Assembly: GCA_902485915.1 (NCBI GenBank)
Contig: CABTMH010000148.1
Span: 1 to 7,435, forward strand
Direction of reading: 5' to 3'
Length of the DNA stretch: 7,435 nucleotides
Origin: an uncultured Oribacterium sp.
Lineage (GTDB): Bacteria; Bacillota; Clostridia; Lachnospirales; Lachnospiraceae
A model generated the notes under the pieces. It was not told the DNA's origin. It searched no databases and saw nothing but the letters and a program-made list of their open reading frames with translations. The translations under genes were made by a program, and so were the position numbers. This document shows, one piece after another, positions 5,965-7,435 of this stretch (positions within the stretch are counted from its first letter, which is position 1; each line of letters starts with the position of its first letter).

Positions 5965-6006
5965 AGTGCTCCTTTTCGTAACTGTTCCGTTCAGCAGCCC
6001 TGGAGG

Positions 6007-6034
6007 TCGACGCCCCCGCATATGCGGCTGCATC
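6007..6034. repeat. Third copy of the CCGCATATGCGG palindromic element
   Basis: The 12-bp perfect palindrome CCGCATATGCGG (6016-6027) is identical to that at 6821-6832. Aligned over 28 nt, the two sites share about 21 positions, including TGC after the palindrome. The element fills the gap between nadD and yqeK. Together with the pair at 6752-6839 it suggests a dispersed palindromic repeat, possibly related to type I-E CRISPR repeats. Confidence 0.45.
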
Positions 6035-6054
6035 CTCGCGGCGTTCTGTACAGA

Positions 6055-6076
6055 GCATCAGCGATACAGCTGATGC
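6055..6076 (-). other. Hairpin over the nadD stop codon
   Basis: GCATCAGC (6055-6062) and GCTGATGC (6069-6076) form an 8-bp perfect stem with a 6-nt loop. The stem spans the nadD TGA and is followed on the minus strand by the palindrome TCTGTACAGA (6045-6054). There is no U-run, so it is unlikely to terminate. It may mark an mRNA processing or stability boundary between nadD and yqeK. Confidence 0.45.
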
Positions 6077-6678
6077 GCCTCGATGTACTGCGCGACAACC
6101 GCTGGCACGAGCGCGGTGATGTCCTCGCCGCGCGCCGCCCGCTCCCGGATCTCCGTACTCGAGATATCCATCTCCTCGAAGCGAAGCACCGCGACATCCG
6201 CGCCGTAGCGCTCCTCGAGGTAACGCTCCTGTGCCTCGAAGCTCCGCGGCCGGTCCGCATACTCCCGTTCCGCCGCCACCAGCGTCGCGAGACGCAGGAT
6301 CGTCTCCGGCTCATGCCAGCGCTCGAGCTGGTAGAGGGAGTCCGAACCGACGATGAAGTAGAAGTGTACGTCCGGATACCGCGCATGCAGTATGGTCAAT
6401 GTCTCTGACGTGTAGGTTTCACCGCTCCGTTCCATCTCGAGACGCGACAGGCGGAAGCCCGGATGACCCGCGATGGCGAGCGCCGTCATCGCCGCACGAT
6501 CGGCGGCCGGACTCACCTTCCGGCTGTGCTTCAGGTACGGATCACCCGCCGGCATGAACCAGACCTCATCGAGCGCGAGCTGCGCCTTAGCACACTCCGC
6601 AAGTGCGATATGCGCGTTATGGATCGGGTCGAAGGTCCCGCCCATGATCCCCACGCGTTTCCTGTTCTCCTTCTCCAT
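6058..6678 (-). CDS. nadD: Nicotinate-nucleotide adenylyltransferase
   Basis: NadD adenylylates nicotinate mononucleotide with ATP to give deamido-NAD, the step before NAD synthetase in both de novo and salvage routes. The 206-residue product is of family length. It has the nucleotidyltransferase signature GGTFDPIHNAH at 13-23 (GxFxPxHxxH) and VGSDSLYQLERWHEPE around 110-125, and the second signature ISSTEIR at 172-178. A GTG at 6690 would add four residues. The ATG at 6678 is preferred because a GAGG Shine-Dalgarno (6684-6687) lies 6 nt upstream, while the GTG has no good site. The upstream gap to yhbY is about 170 bp, unusually wide for this operon. Confidence 0.95.
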   Translation of the reverse strand: MEKENRKRVGIMGGTFDPIHNAHIALAECAKAQLALDEVWFMPAGDPYLKHSRKVSPAADRAAMTALAIAGHPGFRLSRLEMERSGETYTSETLTILHARYPDVHFYFIVGSDSLYQLERWHEPETILRLATLVAAEREYADRPRSFEAQERYLEERYGADVAVLRFEEMDISSTEIRERAARGEDITALVPAVVAQYIEAHQLYR

Positions 6679-6751
6679 CGCCTGCCTCACTTTCTATCCG
6701 CACCCGGACTTACCCCAGCCGCACCGTATACAACCGGTCTATGCAGCCTGT

Positions 6752-6839
6752 CCTACCCACCCGCATACGTGGGGAAAACAGCACCCAGCTCTGTAAATTC
6801 AGGGTGTCTGTCCTACGTACCCGCATATGCGGATGCGGC
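6752..6839. repeat. Degenerate type I-E CRISPR-like repeat-spacer-repeat
   Basis: Two related 28-nt units lie at 6752-6779 and 6812-6839, separated by exactly 32 nt. They share CTGTCCTAC (including 4 nt just before each unit) and ACCCGCATA. The first unit ends CGTGGGGAAAAC, the conserved end of type I-E repeats, and matches a generic repeat of that class at about 21 of 28 positions. The second unit is diverged at that end. The forward translation gives PPAYVGKT and VPAYADAA, close to the IPAYAGNT pattern seen when type I-E arrays are mistranslated. The period of 60 nt also fits. No cas gene is in the window and only one spacer remains, so this is at best a relic. A plain dispersed palindrome is the alternative. 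Confidence 0.4.
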
Positions 6840-6849
6840 CTCACAGCGA

Positions 6850-7311
6850 TCACTCGCCGTCAAACTCGTTATCGAACTCCTCGTCGTCTTCCTCGACGAA
6901 ACGCAGACTGAAGCCACCGCTTCTCGCTTCATTCTTCGCATCCGCGATCTCCTGCTTATGACCGGCACGCTTCGCGCCCTTCTTCTGCTTCTCGAGCTCT
7001 GCCTTCGAGTTCTCGAACTTCCGCTTCTTGAAATCCGGATTCGGCTTATACAGCACGATCTTCCGACCGATCACCTGTACCACCTCAGACTGTGTACGTC
7101 CCGCAAGTGTGTAGGCGATCTCGTTCGCATCGTCATCGCAGTTCTTCAGGATATTGATCTTGATGAGCTCGTTCTTCACGATGTTCTCACGAACCGCATC
7201 GATGAACTCCGGTGTCAGACTGTTCTTACCGATGGAAAGCACCGGCTCGATGGTCATGGCTGCGCCCTTCAGCTGGGAACGCATCTTACTGTCTCTGATA
7301 TATTTCTTCAT
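6850..7311 (-). CDS. yhbY: YhbY family (CRM domain) RNA-binding protein
   Basis: YhbY binds pre-50S ribosomal particles and helps large-subunit assembly. The CRM domain spans about residues 10-92: MRSQLKGAAMTIEPVLSIGK, the GKNSLT loop in place of the usual GKxG turn, FIDAVRENIVKNELIKINI, and the final VIGRKIVLYKPNP strand. Typical YhbY has about 97 residues. This one has 153, the excess being a tail rich in Lys/Arg (94-130) that ends in an acidic stretch, FVEEDDEEFDNEFDGE. The ATG at 7311 has only a weak AAGAG site. An in-frame ATG at 7284 is no better, so the start is uncertain by 9 residues. It is the first gene visible of the yhbY-nadD-yqeK-rsfS operon; obgE often precedes it in relatives but is not within the window. 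Confidence 0.93.
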   Translation of the reverse strand: MKKYIRDSKMRSQLKGAAMTIEPVLSIGKNSLTPEFIDAVRENIVKNELIKINILKNCDDDANEIAYTLAGRTQSEVVQVIGRKIVLYKPNPDFKKRKFENSKAELEKQKKGAKRAGHKQEIADAKNEARSGGFSLRFVEEDDEEFDNEFDGE

Positions 7312-7435
7312 TTTACTCTTGTATGATGATTCCAGAAGCTAAATCAACATTTTCCTTTCTTTTTGATTCTGTGGTTCAATACATTCAGATACTGTGGGAC
7401 TTTTGATTTTTCCCTGTAGCTCTGACTACTTCATA
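7312..7435. other. AT-rich region upstream of yhbY
   Basis: This stretch is clearly richer in A and T than the rest of the window and has no coding frame of note. It is the likely place for the promoter of the yhbY operon, but no hexamer pair with good spacing stands out. A well-placed AAAGGAAA on the minus strand leads only to a three-codon frame (ATG TTG ATT TAG). Confidence 0.4.

Noticed and set aside
6692..6719. A third CRISPR-like unit 60 nt before the first one
   Set aside because: In register there is almost no match. Only a shifted, gapped resemblance (TATCCGCACCCG) exists, too weak to count.
6463..7326. Plus-strand open frame of 287 codons opposite nadD and yhbY
   Set aside because: It is a shadow of two real genes. 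Only its passage through the CRISPR-like repeats is informative, not the protein itself.

Overview
The window reads as a chromosomal segment of an anaerobic Firmicute, most likely of the Lachnospiraceae/Clostridia type. The base composition is moderately GC-rich. The block yhbY-nadD-yqeK-rsfS has the order typical of that group. The biotin synthase has a serine where oxygen-tolerant enzymes carry a cluster cysteine. All nine protein genes lie on the minus strand, so transcription runs from right to left. No gene can be assigned on the plus strand.

Right half (7311 down to 4874): yhbY (ribosome-assembly RNA-binding protein), nadD (NAD synthesis), yqeK (HD-domain Ap4A hydrolase) and rsfS (ribosome silencing factor) form a housekeeping operon. 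It ends in a clear intrinsic terminator at 4751-4788. Two gaps in this operon are unusually wide and hold palindromic sequence. The yhbY-nadD gap carries two related 28-nt elements exactly 60 nt apart, with the geometry and partial sequence of a degenerate type I-E CRISPR repeat-spacer-repeat. The nadD-yqeK gap carries a third copy of the same CCGCATATGCGG palindrome next to other dyads.

Middle (4696-3968): a stand-alone integral membrane protein of the DUF554 (YdfK/YqgA) family, followed by about 190 bp without a confident gene.

Left half (3830 down to 35): a compact biotin cluster, bioY-bioB-bioD-bioA. It takes up biotin (BioY) and converts 8-amino-7-oxononanoate (KAPA) to biotin (BioA, BioD, BioB in pathway order). 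No bioF, bioW or bioC/bioH is present here, so KAPA must come from elsewhere. A sigma-A promoter in front of bioY is embedded in two BirA-type operators spaced 53 bp apart: the -35 hexamer lies in a half-site of one and the -10 overlaps the other. This predicts tight repression by a biotin-responsive BirA.

The biotin cluster and its control region are bracketed by an inverted repeat of at least 23 bp (22 identical), at 4-26 and 3834-3856. The left copy runs to within a few bases of the window edge, so its full extent is unknown. It could be the end of a cassette, a transposon-like terminus, or the duplicated 3' end of a neighbouring gene.
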